From JASFRI01 sp050115015 (GTDB lineage: Bacteria; Acidobacteriota; Polarisedimenticolia; CBDVAL01), in NCBI GenBank assembly GCA_050115015.1, contig JASFRI010000041.1, positions 1 to 17,537 of the forward strand: a stretch of DNA of 17,537 nucleotides. Reading direction: 5' to 3'. Under the pieces are notes generated by a model that had not been told where the DNA came from, did no database searches, and saw only the letters and a program-made list of their open reading frames with translations. How positions within the stretch are numbered: the stretch's first letter is position 1; every line of letters starts with the position of its first letter. Position numbers and translations under genes: made by a program. Shown piece after piece: positions 11,512-17,537 of this stretch.

Positions 11512-14046
11512 GGCCTCGCCGGCTCGATGCCCTCCTTGGCCAGGACGGCGAGCATCTGCTCCATCGCCTCGATCTCCGTCGACCCGTAGGCGCGGAGGCG
11601 GCTCCCGCCGCGGGTCGCCTCGATATCGAAGAAGCACTCCCACCGGCCGTCTGGGGTCGGCTGGGTACCCCAGGTCCGGTACCGGTAGCGGCGGATCTCC
11701 GCCGCGAGCTCGTCGCGGCTCCTGCTCGGATCGGTCATGTCTGCCATCGGGGCGGCATCTCCAGCGACGGTGTCGCCGGCTCGGGAGAGGCCCTGCCGGG
11801 CCGGGAAACGACCGCGCCTTCGTGCAGGGGACTTCCGCGACGCGCCATCGGAATCGCACCCCTCCTTCACGGTTCCGGGATCGTCCGGGTACCCGGGCGC
11901 ATCTTAGAAGTCCCCGGGAAGAGGTGTCAAGGAGCGTCGCGCCGGGGGCCGGACCTCCGACGACCCACCCCCTGGCCGGAGAATCTGCCACCTCACGGCT
12001 CGAAGGGCGGGAACCCGCCGCGACGACTGGACATGCACCAAGTGCGGGCGGCGGCAGGACGTGACGGTCTGTCGGGGGGCTGGAGAGCTTGCGGGACCGG
12101 GCGGACCTCCGAGAGCGGGTTCGTGGAGGCGTTGACGAGGTCCAACGCAGGCCCGCAGGCTCTCCGCCGCCCGAGCCCGGGAGGTGGCGACTTGTCCGCG
12201 TCCGGGGAGCGCCGGGCGGCGTCAGGTCGAGCAGCCGGTACAGTCGCACGTCGCCCCAGGTGGCCAGGGGCGCCATCCGATCCCACCAGTACGGGCGCTG
12301 CCGGAACAGCGTGAGGCTGCGGGACGGGAAGTCATCCCGGGTCAGGACGTGGGTGACACCGAGCTCCCGCCAGCGCCGTCGCACGGCGCGGTCGTCGTGC
12401 CCGGGCAGGAACTCCCGGAACGCTGTCGGCCCGAACCAGTCCCCCACGGTCCGCGGCCGGAAGTAGTAGCGCAGCCCCTCGAAGCCGAAGGCATAGAGCA
12501 CCGCCTTCTCGGGGAGGAGGTCGTTGACCTTCTCCACGACCCCGTACCCCGGCAGGAAGCGCTGTAGGTAGGCCTCCCGGGCCGCTTGCCCCCGCGGGGG
12601 GAGGCGGTCCGGCCATCGCGTGCCTCCGGCGGCGGCCGCGACCAGCGCCAGCACCACGAAACCGCGGGCGAGGGCGGCGCGCGCCCGGCTGCGCCCCAGG
12701 GCGAGATCCTGGAGGGTCCAGCCGGCGAGGACCGCCACCGCCGACAGGGTCGGGAGCAGGAAGCGTGTCTGTTGCGAGGTCACGAACCAGCCCACGAAGC
12801 ACGGGAGCGCGAACAGGGCCAGCGCCGGGGCCGCGCGGGACGTCCGGATGCGGGCGAGCACCAGGGGGAGCAGCATGAGGTAGGCGTAGCCGATCCCCGT
12901 CGTCCATGAAGCGCCGAAGGCCGCGGGGCTCGCGGTCAGCCGCACCGGCGCCAGCAGCAGATCCAGCGGGCTCCGTCCCGGTCCAATCCCCTGCAGGTAG
13001 GCGCGGTGCGCGATCACGTCCTCCGGGCCCCAGTAGCGGCCATGGAGCCGGTCGTTGAGCAGTGGGAAGACCGGATTGCCCGTCTCCATCGCGTTCCGGA
13101 CGTACCAGGGGGCGCAGACCAGGGCGAGCAGCGCCAGGAAGGTCGCCGCGGCCCGGAGCCGCTGCACGGCTCCGCCCCTGCGCTGGGGCGCCGTCAGGAG
13201 GTCCAGGAGCAGCACGCCGATCGGCACCGCCGCGAGATAGCGGGTCCCCAGGGCGGCCCCCCCGGCGAGCCCCGCCGCGGCCACCCAGCCAATGGACCCG
13301 CCGGACAGTCGACAGAGGACGCCGTGAAGCGCGATCAGGACGAGCAGCAGCGCCACCAGGTCGACGTAGGCCTCCGACGACAGCCATCCCACGATCGGGG
13401 TGGCATAGAAGACGGCCATGGCGCAGGCCCCGGCGGTGCGCCCGAACGCCCGCCCGGCGATGGCGTGAACGGCCAGGGCGGCAAGGAGCCCCGCCCCGCA
13501 CGAGACCAGCTGCGCCGCCAGGTCACCGCCCAGGGCGACGGCGAGGACGAAGAGGACGCTGCCCAGGGACGGGCCGGCGGCGAACCGGAGATCCAGCGGA
13601 AAGCCGAGGCGTCCGTCGGCGAGGTACCGGGCGACGGCGGGAAGCTGGTAGTTCAGTGCATCGAACCCGGTGGGCGGATAGAGCGCGCGCGTCAGGTTGG
13701 CAAGGGCGAAGACACCGACGAGAACGTAGGCAGCGCCTCGCAGCCAGCCCCCCTCGAGGTCGCCCTGACGCCGCGGCGGATCCGGTGGCGTACGGGCGGG
13801 GATCCGGGCGCCAAGGACCGGGATCGCCAGCAGGGCGAGGATCCAGGGAGTGCGGAAGCCGCCGAGGAGACCGAGCACCATGCCCAGTGTCCCGAGGGCG
13901 GCGAGGCCGAGGCCGCCCGCGACGGCGAGCCGCTCCGCCGGACCGGAGAGGGACAACCCCAGCCACCGGGTCATCCGCTCCCCGAGGAGATGCGCCGAGC
14001 CGAACAGCAGCACGGCGCCGAGGACGGGCGCGAGAAGGTCGAGCAT
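11482..14046 (-). CDS. ArnT/GT39-like membrane glycosyltransferase with a read-through C-terminus
   Basis: A GT-C type integral membrane glycosyltransferase that would move a sugar from a polyprenyl-phosphate donor, facing the periplasm. The reading frame from ATG 14046 has 854 codons. The recognisable protein is about residues 1-610 (down to about 12217): about ten or more helices, the first-loop motif TGFDALNYQLP with presumed catalytic Asp129, APWYVRN followed by GNPVFPLL (312-330), and a soluble C-terminal part ending DVRLYRLLDLTP (599-610). No stop follows. The frame runs on through repeat B and across the 11508-11738 gene, stopping only inside the MITE. Residues 611-854 are Arg/Pro/Ser-rich and look non-coding. 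A one-base shift would give a TGA at the LLDL position. Treat the tail as spurious or the gene as damaged at its end. Confidence 0.75.
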   Translation of the reverse strand: MLDLLAPVLGAVLLFGSAHLLGERMTRWLGLSLSGPAERLAVAGGLGLAALGTLGMVLGLLGGFRTPWILALLAIPVLGARIPARTPPDPPRRQGDLEGGWLRGAAYVLVGVFALANLTRALYPPTGFDALNYQLPAVARYLADGRLGFPLDLRFAAGPSLGSVLFVLAVALGGDLAAQLVSCGAGLLAALAVHAIAGRAFGRTAGACAMAVFYATPIVGWLSSEAYVDLVALLLVLIALHGVLCRLSGGSIGWVAAAGLAGGAALGTRYLAAVPIGVLLLDLLTAPQRRGGAVQRLRAAATFLALLALVCAPWYVRNAMETGNPVFPLLNDRLHGRYWGPEDVIAHRAYLQGIGPGRSPLDLLLAPVRLTASPAAFGASWTTGIGYAYLMLLPLVLARIRTSRAAPALALFALPCFVGWFVTSQQTRFLLPTLSAVAVLAGWTLQDLALGRSRARAALARGFVVLALVAAAAGGTRWPDRLPPRGQAAREAYLQRFLPGYGVVEKVNDLLPEKAVLYAFGFEGLRYYFRPRTVGDWFGPTAFREFLPGHDDRAVRRRWRELGVTHVLTRDDFPSRSLTLFRQRPYWWDRMAPLATWGDVRLYRLLDLTPPGAPRTRTSRHLPGSGGGEPAGLRWTSSTPPRTRSRRSARSRKLSSPPTDRHVLPPPALGACPVVAAGSRPSSREVADSPARGWVVGGPAPGATLLDTSSRGLLRCARVPGRSRNREGGVRFRWRVAEVPCTKARSFPGPAGPLPSRRHRRWRCRPDGRHDRSEQEPRRARGGDPPLPVPDLGYPADPRRPVGVLLRYRGDPRREPPPRLRVDGDRGDGADARRPGQGGHRAGEALVSRVRSII
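11508..11738 (-). CDS. Small hypothetical protein, 76 residues
   Basis: Not recognised. It begins MTDPSRSRDELAAEIRRYRY and contains RTWGTQPTPDGRWECFFDIE then ST-EIEAMEQML, a pattern suggesting helix, two or three strands, then helix. Codon third positions are strongly G/C as in the neighbouring real genes, and a promoter lies at 11901-11930. ATG 11738 is chosen because it overlaps the TGA of an upstream 37-codon frame (ATGA), which suggests coupling. ATG 11747 gives a 79-residue version, with GGAG 11 bases upstream. The stop TAG is contributed by the CTAG target of the adjacent MITE. It overlaps the spurious extension of the glycosyltransferase frame, and I consider this frame the genuine one. 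Confidence 0.65.
   Translation of the reverse strand: MTDPSRSRDELAAEIRRYRYRTWGTQPTPDGRWECFFDIEATRGGSRLRAYGSTEIEAMEQMLAVLAKEGIEPARP
11735..11848 (-). CDS. Possible 37-codon leader peptide, coupled to the next gene
   Basis: ATG 11848 is preceded by AAGGAGGGG with a 10-base spacer, the strongest ribosome-binding site in this part of the window. The frame encodes MARRGSPLHEGAVV...PPRWQT. Its TGA (11737-11735) overlaps the ATG of the 76-residue gene by ATGA. The composition (Arg, Pro, Ser) is not distinctive and the peptide matches nothing I know. It may be a regulatory upstream frame that delivers ribosomes to the next start, or chance. Confidence 0.35.
   Translation of the reverse strand: MARRGSPLHEGAVVSRPGRASPEPATPSLEMPPRWQT
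11901..11930 (-). promoter_or_regulatory. sigma70-type promoter for the small hypothetical gene
   Basis: On the minus strand TTGACA (11930-11925), an 18-base spacer and TAAGAT (11906-11901) give a perfect -35 and a 4/6 -10. The transcript would start near 11894 and reach the 37-codon leader after about 46 nt. Confidence 0.55.
11998..12199 (+). repeat. Degenerate direct repeat, copy B
   Basis: About 200 bases in the same orientation as copy A (11158-11341), beginning shortly before GACTGGACATGCA (from 12025) and ending with CTTGTCCG. It is more complete than copy A. One frame reads DWTCTKCGRRQDVTVC, which looks like half of a zinc ribbon; another reads LESLRDRADLRERV followed by RRPAGSP. Its right edge falls about 18 bases from the point where the glycosyltransferase should stop. 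A small GGCGGG/CCCGCC hairpin lies at its left edge. The element type is unknown. Confidence 0.7.
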
Positions 14047-14130
14047 GGGTTCGAGATGGGGGATCAGGGTCTGGCGCCTCCAGCCGCTCGGCGCAAGCAT
14101 AGGCCCCGCGACCCGGGGTGGCAATCGGCG

Positions 14131-14160
14131 CTGTCCGGGGTGGAACCGTCGTGTTAGGAT
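14131..14160 (+). promoter_or_regulatory. Weak candidate promoter for ETF-QO
   Basis: CTGTCC (14131-14136), 18 bases, then TAGGAT (14155-14160). Only the -10 is reasonable. It lies 36 bases before the ATG and divergent to the glycosyltransferase gene. Confidence 0.25.
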
Positions 14161-14195
14161 TCTCTCCGCATCCCATCCGAAGCGAGGAAATCTCG

Positions 14196-15923
14196 ATGGT
14201 CGATCAGCCGCAGGTTGTCAATCCCGCGGATCGCGGCGAGGAACTGGAACGAGAGGCGTTTCCCCTCGACGTCCTCTTCGTCGGGGGGGGGCCGGCCGGC
14301 CTGGCAGGGGCCATCCGGCTGGCGCAGCGGGTCCGTGCCCACAACCAGGACCGCGAGGGACCCCCTCTGGAGGTGGAGATCGCGGTGATGGAGAAGGGAG
14401 AGGAGTTCGGTCTGCATGGCCTGTCGGGTGCCATCCTCGACGACGCGGCACTGCAGGAGCTGTATCCCGACTACCGGGAGCGCGGCTTTCCCGTCTCGCG
14501 GACGGTCCAGGAGGAGGGCCTGCTGTTCCTGACCCGGCGGCGCGCCCTCCGTGTTCCGGGCTTCCTTCTCCCGCGCAACATGCACAACCACGGCAAGAGC
14601 GTGATCTCCCTGCAGCGGCTCAGCCGCTGGATGGCCGAACAGGCGGAGCGGGAGGGGGTGAACCTGTTCCCCGGCACCACCGGCGTGGAGATCCTCATCG
14701 AGGACGGGCGGGTCTGCGGGGTGCGGACCGGCGACAAGGGGCTTGCCAAGGGGGGGGAACGCCGGCCGAACTTCGAACCCGGCTACGATCTCGGAGCCCG
14801 CGTGACGGTCTTCTGCGAGGGCCCCCGGGGCACCCTGGCGGAGGACCTCATCCGCCGGTTCGACCTCCGCGCCGACTGCAATCCCCAGCAGTACTCCCTC
14901 GGCGTCAAGGAGGTCATCCGCGTCCCGCGGACCACCGGTCGGGGGATCGCCTTCCATAGCATGGGATACCCCCTGCCACGGTACGCCTTCGGGGGAGGAT
15001 GGCTCTACGAGATGGACGACGAGACGTACTCCGTGGGCTTCGTGGCGGGCCTGGACTGGCGCAACCCGACGCTGGACGTCCAGGAGGAGCTGCAGCGGTT
15101 CAAGGCACACCCGTTCATCCTCGGCCACCTCGAGGGGGGCGAGGTGACGAACTACGGTGCCAAGACGATCCCCGAGGGGGGGTTCTGGGCGATCCCCCGC
15201 CTTCACGTCCCGGGCGCGCTGATCGCCGGCGACTCCGCCGGTCTCGTCAACGTGCCGACCCTGAAGGGGATCCACTACGCCATGCGGTCGGGGATCGTCG
15301 CCGCCGACACGATCTTCGAGGCCCTCCGGGAAGGCGATGTCTCCGAGGAACGGCTCTCGGGGTACCGGGAGTCCCTGCTGGCGACCGAGGTCGGGAGGGA
15401 CCTTCATGCCTCCCGCGCGTTCCGGGCATCGTTCCACGACGGGCTCTTTCCGGGGATCGTCCGCTGGGGCAGCCGGATGCTCCTCGGCGGCGGCCCGCGG
15501 ACCCGGATCCCCGCGCGGCCGGACTGGAGGGGGATGCAGGCGGCCGGGCGGTTTCCCTCGCGGCCGGCCCCCCCCCGCTCCGATGGAAAGCTGTTCCTCG
15601 ACAAGCTCGAGGACGTCCATCGCAGCGGGACCGCGCACCGGGATGACGCGCCGTCGCACATCCGCGTGATCGATCCGACCGTCTGCGTGCGGCACTGCGT
15701 CCCGACCCACGGGGCGGTGCCCTGCGAGCACTTCTGCCCGGCACAGGTCTACGAGATGCAGGGAGAGGGGGACGACCGCCGCGTCGAGGTCTCGTTCCAG
15801 AACTGCGTGCACTGCAAGACCTGCGTCATCCTGGATCCGTGCGATGCCGGACAGGTCGAGGGCATGCAGAACATCGAGTGGAGGGCCCCCGCCGAGGGGG
15901 GACCGAAGTACATGAACCTCTGA
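14196..15923 (+). CDS. Electron-transfer flavoprotein:ubiquinone oxidoreductase
   Basis: Passes electrons from reduced ETF (fatty-acid and amino-acid oxidation) to the quinone pool at the membrane face, using FAD and a [4Fe-4S] cluster. The 575 residues match the family. The FAD-binding VLFVGGGPAGLAGAIRLAQ lies at 26-44, and FGLHGLSGAILD (the GGPGGLSGA-type segment) and AGDSAGLVNVPTLKGIHYAM follow. The C-terminal ferredoxin domain supplies Cys514 (FCPAQVYE) and Cys537/540/543 (CVHCKTC). ATG 14196 is chosen because GAGGAA lies 7-12 bases upstream. The gene's stop is close to the start of an FHA protein gene. No etfA/etfB is in the window. Confidence 0.96.
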   Translation: MVDQPQVVNPADRGEELEREAFPLDVLFVGGGPAGLAGAIRLAQRVRAHNQDREGPPLEVEIAVMEKGEEFGLHGLSGAILDDAALQELYPDYRERGFPVSRTVQEEGLLFLTRRRALRVPGFLLPRNMHNHGKSVISLQRLSRWMAEQAEREGVNLFPGTTGVEILIEDGRVCGVRTGDKGLAKGGERRPNFEPGYDLGARVTVFCEGPRGTLAEDLIRRFDLRADCNPQQYSLGVKEVIRVPRTTGRGIAFHSMGYPLPRYAFGGGWLYEMDDETYSVGFVAGLDWRNPTLDVQEELQRFKAHPFILGHLEGGEVTNYGAKTIPEGGFWAIPRLHVPGALIAGDSAGLVNVPTLKGIHYAMRSGIVAADTIFEALREGDVSEERLSGYRESLLATEVGRDLHASRAFRASFHDGLFPGIVRWGSRMLLGGGPRTRIPARPDWRGMQAAGRFPSRPAPPRSDGKLFLDKLEDVHRSGTAHRDDAPSHIRVIDPTVCVRHCVPTHGAVPCEHFCPAQVYEMQGEGDDRRVEVSFQNCVHCKTCVILDPCDAGQVEGMQNIEWRAPAEGGPKYMNL

Positions 15924-15951
15924 CGTGACGACACCGGTACGAGGACATGGG

Positions 15952-16353
15952 ATGGCCTACCTGACGGCACTGACACCGGAGGTGGAGCGGGTGCTCGGGG
16001 GAACCCGCCTGCTCCTCGGGGACCTCCCTCTGCGGGTCGGACGGGACCTGCGCAGGCGGCGGAGGTTCCGGCTCCGGCGGGATCGCCGCCGCGGGCTCGT
16101 CGTGGGTCCGAACGACCTCTACATCCCCGAGGCCGGACCTCGCTACCGCCTGAGCCGGGAGCACTTTCTCATCGGCCGCGACGACGCCGGGTTCTTCGTC
16201 GAGGACCGGCACAGCGCCTGCGGCACCCTCGTGGCGGAGCGGATCGTCGGGGGCGGCCGGAACGGGGGTCGGGAAAGGCTCCGGGACGGTGACACCATAC
16301 TCGCCGGCGGCCGCAACTCGCCGTTCGCCTTCCGGTTCCACGCCGGGGACTGA
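15952..16353 (+). CDS. FHA-domain protein
   Basis: Forkhead-associated domains bind phosphothreonine peptides. The 133-residue chain is essentially one FHA domain: LPLRVGRD, a basic insert (RRRRRFRLRRDRRRG), VGPNDLYIPEAG, LSREHFLIGRD (the conserved S-x-x-H), VEDRHSACGTLVAERIVGG and LRDGDTILAGG, ending in a final strand. The Arg-rich insert between the first two strands is unusual and could bind nucleic acid or acidic partners. ATG 15952 is preferred because GAGG lies about 8 bases upstream. GTG 15925, one base after the ETF-QO stop, would add nine residues. No kinase or phosphatase gene is seen nearby, so the ligand is unknown. Confidence 0.8.
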   Translation: MAYLTALTPEVERVLGGTRLLLGDLPLRVGRDLRRRRRFRLRRDRRRGLVVGPNDLYIPEAGPRYRLSREHFLIGRDDAGFFVEDRHSACGTLVAERIVGGGRNGGRERLRDGDTILAGGRNSPFAFRFHAGD

Positions 16354-16673
16354 TACCCGCGCCGAGACCCGCGTCATTCTGAGACCACGGGAAAACCGCC
16401 AGCCCGACGACGTCTTCGCATGGAACCGGTCCACGGCCGTCGCGCCGGGTCTCGTTTTCGCACCGGGGACGTCGGTGGGGTCCGAAAACCATGGCCCCAC
16501 GGGGAGATCCCGGCGCCAAGGCTGGCACCGCGCTTGCTCTGTTCCCGGGTCGCTTCGGAGATTCCCTCTTGCTTCACCGGGCCGCCCGGCGAGGGCCGGC
16601 CCGAGTCGGTCTCGGTGGCCGGGGTCCCCGCCCCCCGGAGGACCCCGGCCACGTTCCGGTTCCCGGAAGGACG
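16354..16673. other. 320-base stretch without a convincing gene
   Basis: Open frames here are composition artefacts. The stretch holds a weaker GTGGGG/CCCCAC inverted repeat near 16471-16500, and two strong hairpins listed separately at 16615-16668. No promoter with a good -35 is seen. The longer frame that joins the HTH gene from ATG 16491 lacks a ribosome-binding site and reads Gly/Pro/Arg-rich. Confidence 0.5.
16615..16668 (+). promoter_or_regulatory. Tandem hairpins in the leader of the HTH gene
   Basis: GTGGCCGGGGTCC (16615-16627) pairs perfectly with GGACCCCGGCCAC (16640-16652), a 13-bp stem with a 12-base loop. Six bases GTTCCGG... onwards form a second small hairpin, TTCCGG-ttc-CCGGAA (16654-16668), which takes in part of the GGAAGG ribosome-binding site. 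There is no T-run, so a simple terminator is less likely than a translational control element. Confidence 0.5.
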
Positions 16674-16904
16674 ATGGAAGAAGCCAGGTTCCTGTTGACC
16701 AGCCGTGAGGCGGCGCAGCTGCTGCGGATCGGGCGCACGAAGCTCTGGGAGCTCACCCGGAGCGGCGCGATCCCCGCCTACCGGGTGGGCACGGGTCGCA
16801 CATCGCCGCTGCGCTACAAGCGGCAGGAGCTGCTCCGCTGGCTCACCGAGAATCGCGTCGCCTGCGACCCCGCGGATCCGACGGCGGGCCAGGCCACCGG
16901 CTGA
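16674..16904 (+). CDS. Small excisionase/MerR-like HTH DNA-binding protein
   Basis: The 76-residue product carries FLLTSREAAQLLRIGRTKLWELTRSGAIPAYRVG (6-39) and SPLRYKRQELLRWL (44-57). This is the HTH_17/excisionase-type winged helix: a helix-turn-helix, a wing and a following helix. Such proteins bind DNA directly as regulators or recombination directionality factors. The ATG has GGAAGG immediately upstream. It is 34 bases before the ABC gene's -10 box and in the same direction, so it may regulate that gene or itself. No integrase is visible, so an excisionase role is not supported here. The tail (61-76) is low complexity. Confidence 0.85.
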   Translation: MEEARFLLTSREAAQLLRIGRTKLWELTRSGAIPAYRVGTGRTSPLRYKRQELLRWLTENRVACDPADPTAGQATG

Positions 16905-16934
16905 ACCGCGGTTCCCTTTCCCCTGGAACTTCCC

Positions 16935-16960
16935 TAAGATGCGGCACGTATTACGTGCCG
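16935..16960 (+). promoter_or_regulatory. -10 box with overlapping 19-bp palindromic operator
   Basis: TAAGAT (16935-16940) is the same -10 form seen at 11906-11901. Immediately after it is a perfect 19-base palindrome, CGGCACGTA-T-TACGTGCCG (16942-16960), covering the expected start of transcription. No good -35 is visible at 17 bases, which would suit an activator-dependent promoter. The position suggests an operator for a dimeric regulator controlling the ABC transporter gene. Confidence 0.55.
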
Positions 16961-17013
16961 GCGGCACCGGCCGGCGCACCGGCCGCCTCGTCGAACCCCA
17001 GGGGGAGCCCGAC

Positions 17014-17537
17014 TTGAGTCCGGACCCGATTCTCACCGCCCAGGGCCTGTCCGTCCGCTACGGTCGGCGGCTCGCCCTGGAGGACGTGTCCTTCCGGCTC
17101 GCGCCCGGAGCGGTCGGTCTGCTGGGCCCCAACGGGGCCGGCAAGTCCACGCTGATCCGGGTGCTGCTGGGGTTCCTGCGGCCGGAGTCCGGAGGGGCCA
17201 CCGTCCTGGGCCGGCAAGTCGGCGAGGACTCCCTGGCGATCCGACAGTCCCTCGGTTTCGTCCCGGAGGTGGACTGCCACATCCCCGGCATGTCGGCGGT
17301 CTCGTACGTGGCGTACTGCGGTGTGCTGAACGGGATGGGACGCACCGCGGCGATCCAGCGGGCCCACGAGATGCTCTACTTCGTGGGGCTGGGCGAGGAA
17401 CGCTACCGACCGCTGGAGGAGTACTCCACGGGGATGAAGCAGCGGATCAAGATCGCCCAGGCCCTCGTCCACGATCCCCGCCTCCTGCTGCTGGACGAGC
17501 CCACGAACGGCATGGACCCCCGCGGCCGGCGCGAGGT
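17014..17537 (+). CDS. ABC transporter ATP-binding protein, partial at 3' end
   Basis: Nucleotide-binding subunit of an ABC transporter, probably an exporter of the CcmA/YhaQ type, cut by the window end. Seen are the A-loop Tyr in VRYGRR, Walker A GPNGAGKST, signature STGMKQRIKIAQAL and Walker B LLLLDEPTNGMDP. The Q-loop position reads GFVPEVD, with Glu where Gln is usual. The TTG at 17014 is preferred because GGGGGAG lies about 5-10 bases upstream and the frame then starts directly before the domain. ATG 16939 would add 25 residues encoded by the palindrome and a GCACCGGCCG repeat. The permease gene presumably follows beyond the window. Confidence 0.92.
   Translation, partial: MSPDPILTAQGLSVRYGRRLALEDVSFRLAPGAVGLLGPNGAGKSTLIRVLLGFLRPESGGATVLGRQVGEDSLAIRQSLGFVPEVDCHIPGMSAVSYVAYCGVLNGMGRTAAIQRAHEMLYFVGLGEERYRPLEEYSTGMKQRIKIAQALVHDPRLLLLDEPTNGMDPRGRRE

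Noticed and set aside
1244..12216. CRISPR array, rRNA, toxin-antitoxin or phage genes
   Set aside because: No regularly spaced short repeats, no rRNA-like sequence, and no integrase, capsid or toxin motifs were found anywhere in the window.
13006..14157. A 383-codon plus-strand frame opposite the glycosyltransferase
   Set aside because: The minus strand carries clear GT motifs; this frame is charged, repetitive and without a ribosome-binding site.
14154..15812. A 552-codon minus-strand frame opposite ETF-QO
   Set aside because: ETF-QO is unmistakable on the plus strand; this frame has no recognisable feature.
16491..16673. Upstream extension of the HTH gene from ATG 16491
   Set aside because: No ribosome-binding site, Gly/Arg/Pro-rich translation, and the GGAAGG just before 16674 gives a better start directly before the HTH domain.

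Overview
The window is high-GC DNA from a free-living Gram-negative-type bacterium. The evidence is a periplasmic lytic transglycosylase, a lipobox lipoprotein, respiratory complex I and an ETF:quinone oxidoreductase, with frequent GTG and TTG starts. No marker here fixes the phylum. A deep soil or sediment lineage such as Acidobacteriota is my guess only.

Layout. (1) 1-178 is the N-terminus of NuoA (minus), with its own promoter at 305-334. (2) 372-2244, minus: a lytic transglycosylase with its own TTGACA promoter, then a lipoprotein with a GspG-like C-terminus overlapping a DUF192 protein by ATGA. (3) 2318-5033, plus: pgk, tpiA, secG and tRNA-Leu(GAG), a central-metabolism and secretion block; secG followed by tRNA-Leu(GAG) is also the E. 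coli secG-leuU order. A small membrane protein follows. (4) 9677-5572, minus: one tight operon iscS-iscU-iscA-midA-[2Fe-2S protein]-folE, combining Fe-S assembly, a putative complex I assembly methyltransferase and pterin synthesis. (5) 9892-11146, plus: a polytopic membrane protein and a zinc-ribbon membrane protein. (6) 11147-12216 is an accessory patch: two old direct repeats (A and B), an IS630-like MITE with near-perfect 20-bp ends and a CTAG target, and a small unknown gene with its own promoter and a possible coupled leader ORF. (7) 14046 leftward, minus: a multi-span ArnT/GT39-like glycosyltransferase whose expected stop codon is missing where repeat B begins. (8) 14196-16353, plus: ETF-QO, then an FHA-domain protein. 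(9) 16674-17537, plus: a small excisionase-like HTH protein behind a strong hairpin, then an ABC transporter ATPase (cut by the window end) with a 19-bp perfect palindrome at its presumed transcription start.

Together the genes are mostly housekeeping: glycolysis, Sec export, Fe-S cluster supply for respiration (NuoA, ETF-QO) and envelope maintenance. The most unusual parts are the repeat/MITE patch, the operon linking Fe-S assembly to MidA and a [2Fe-2S] protein, and the unrecognised membrane and zinc-ribbon pair. Seven candidate sigma70-type promoters were found; five of them have a TTGACA or TTGACC -35 box.
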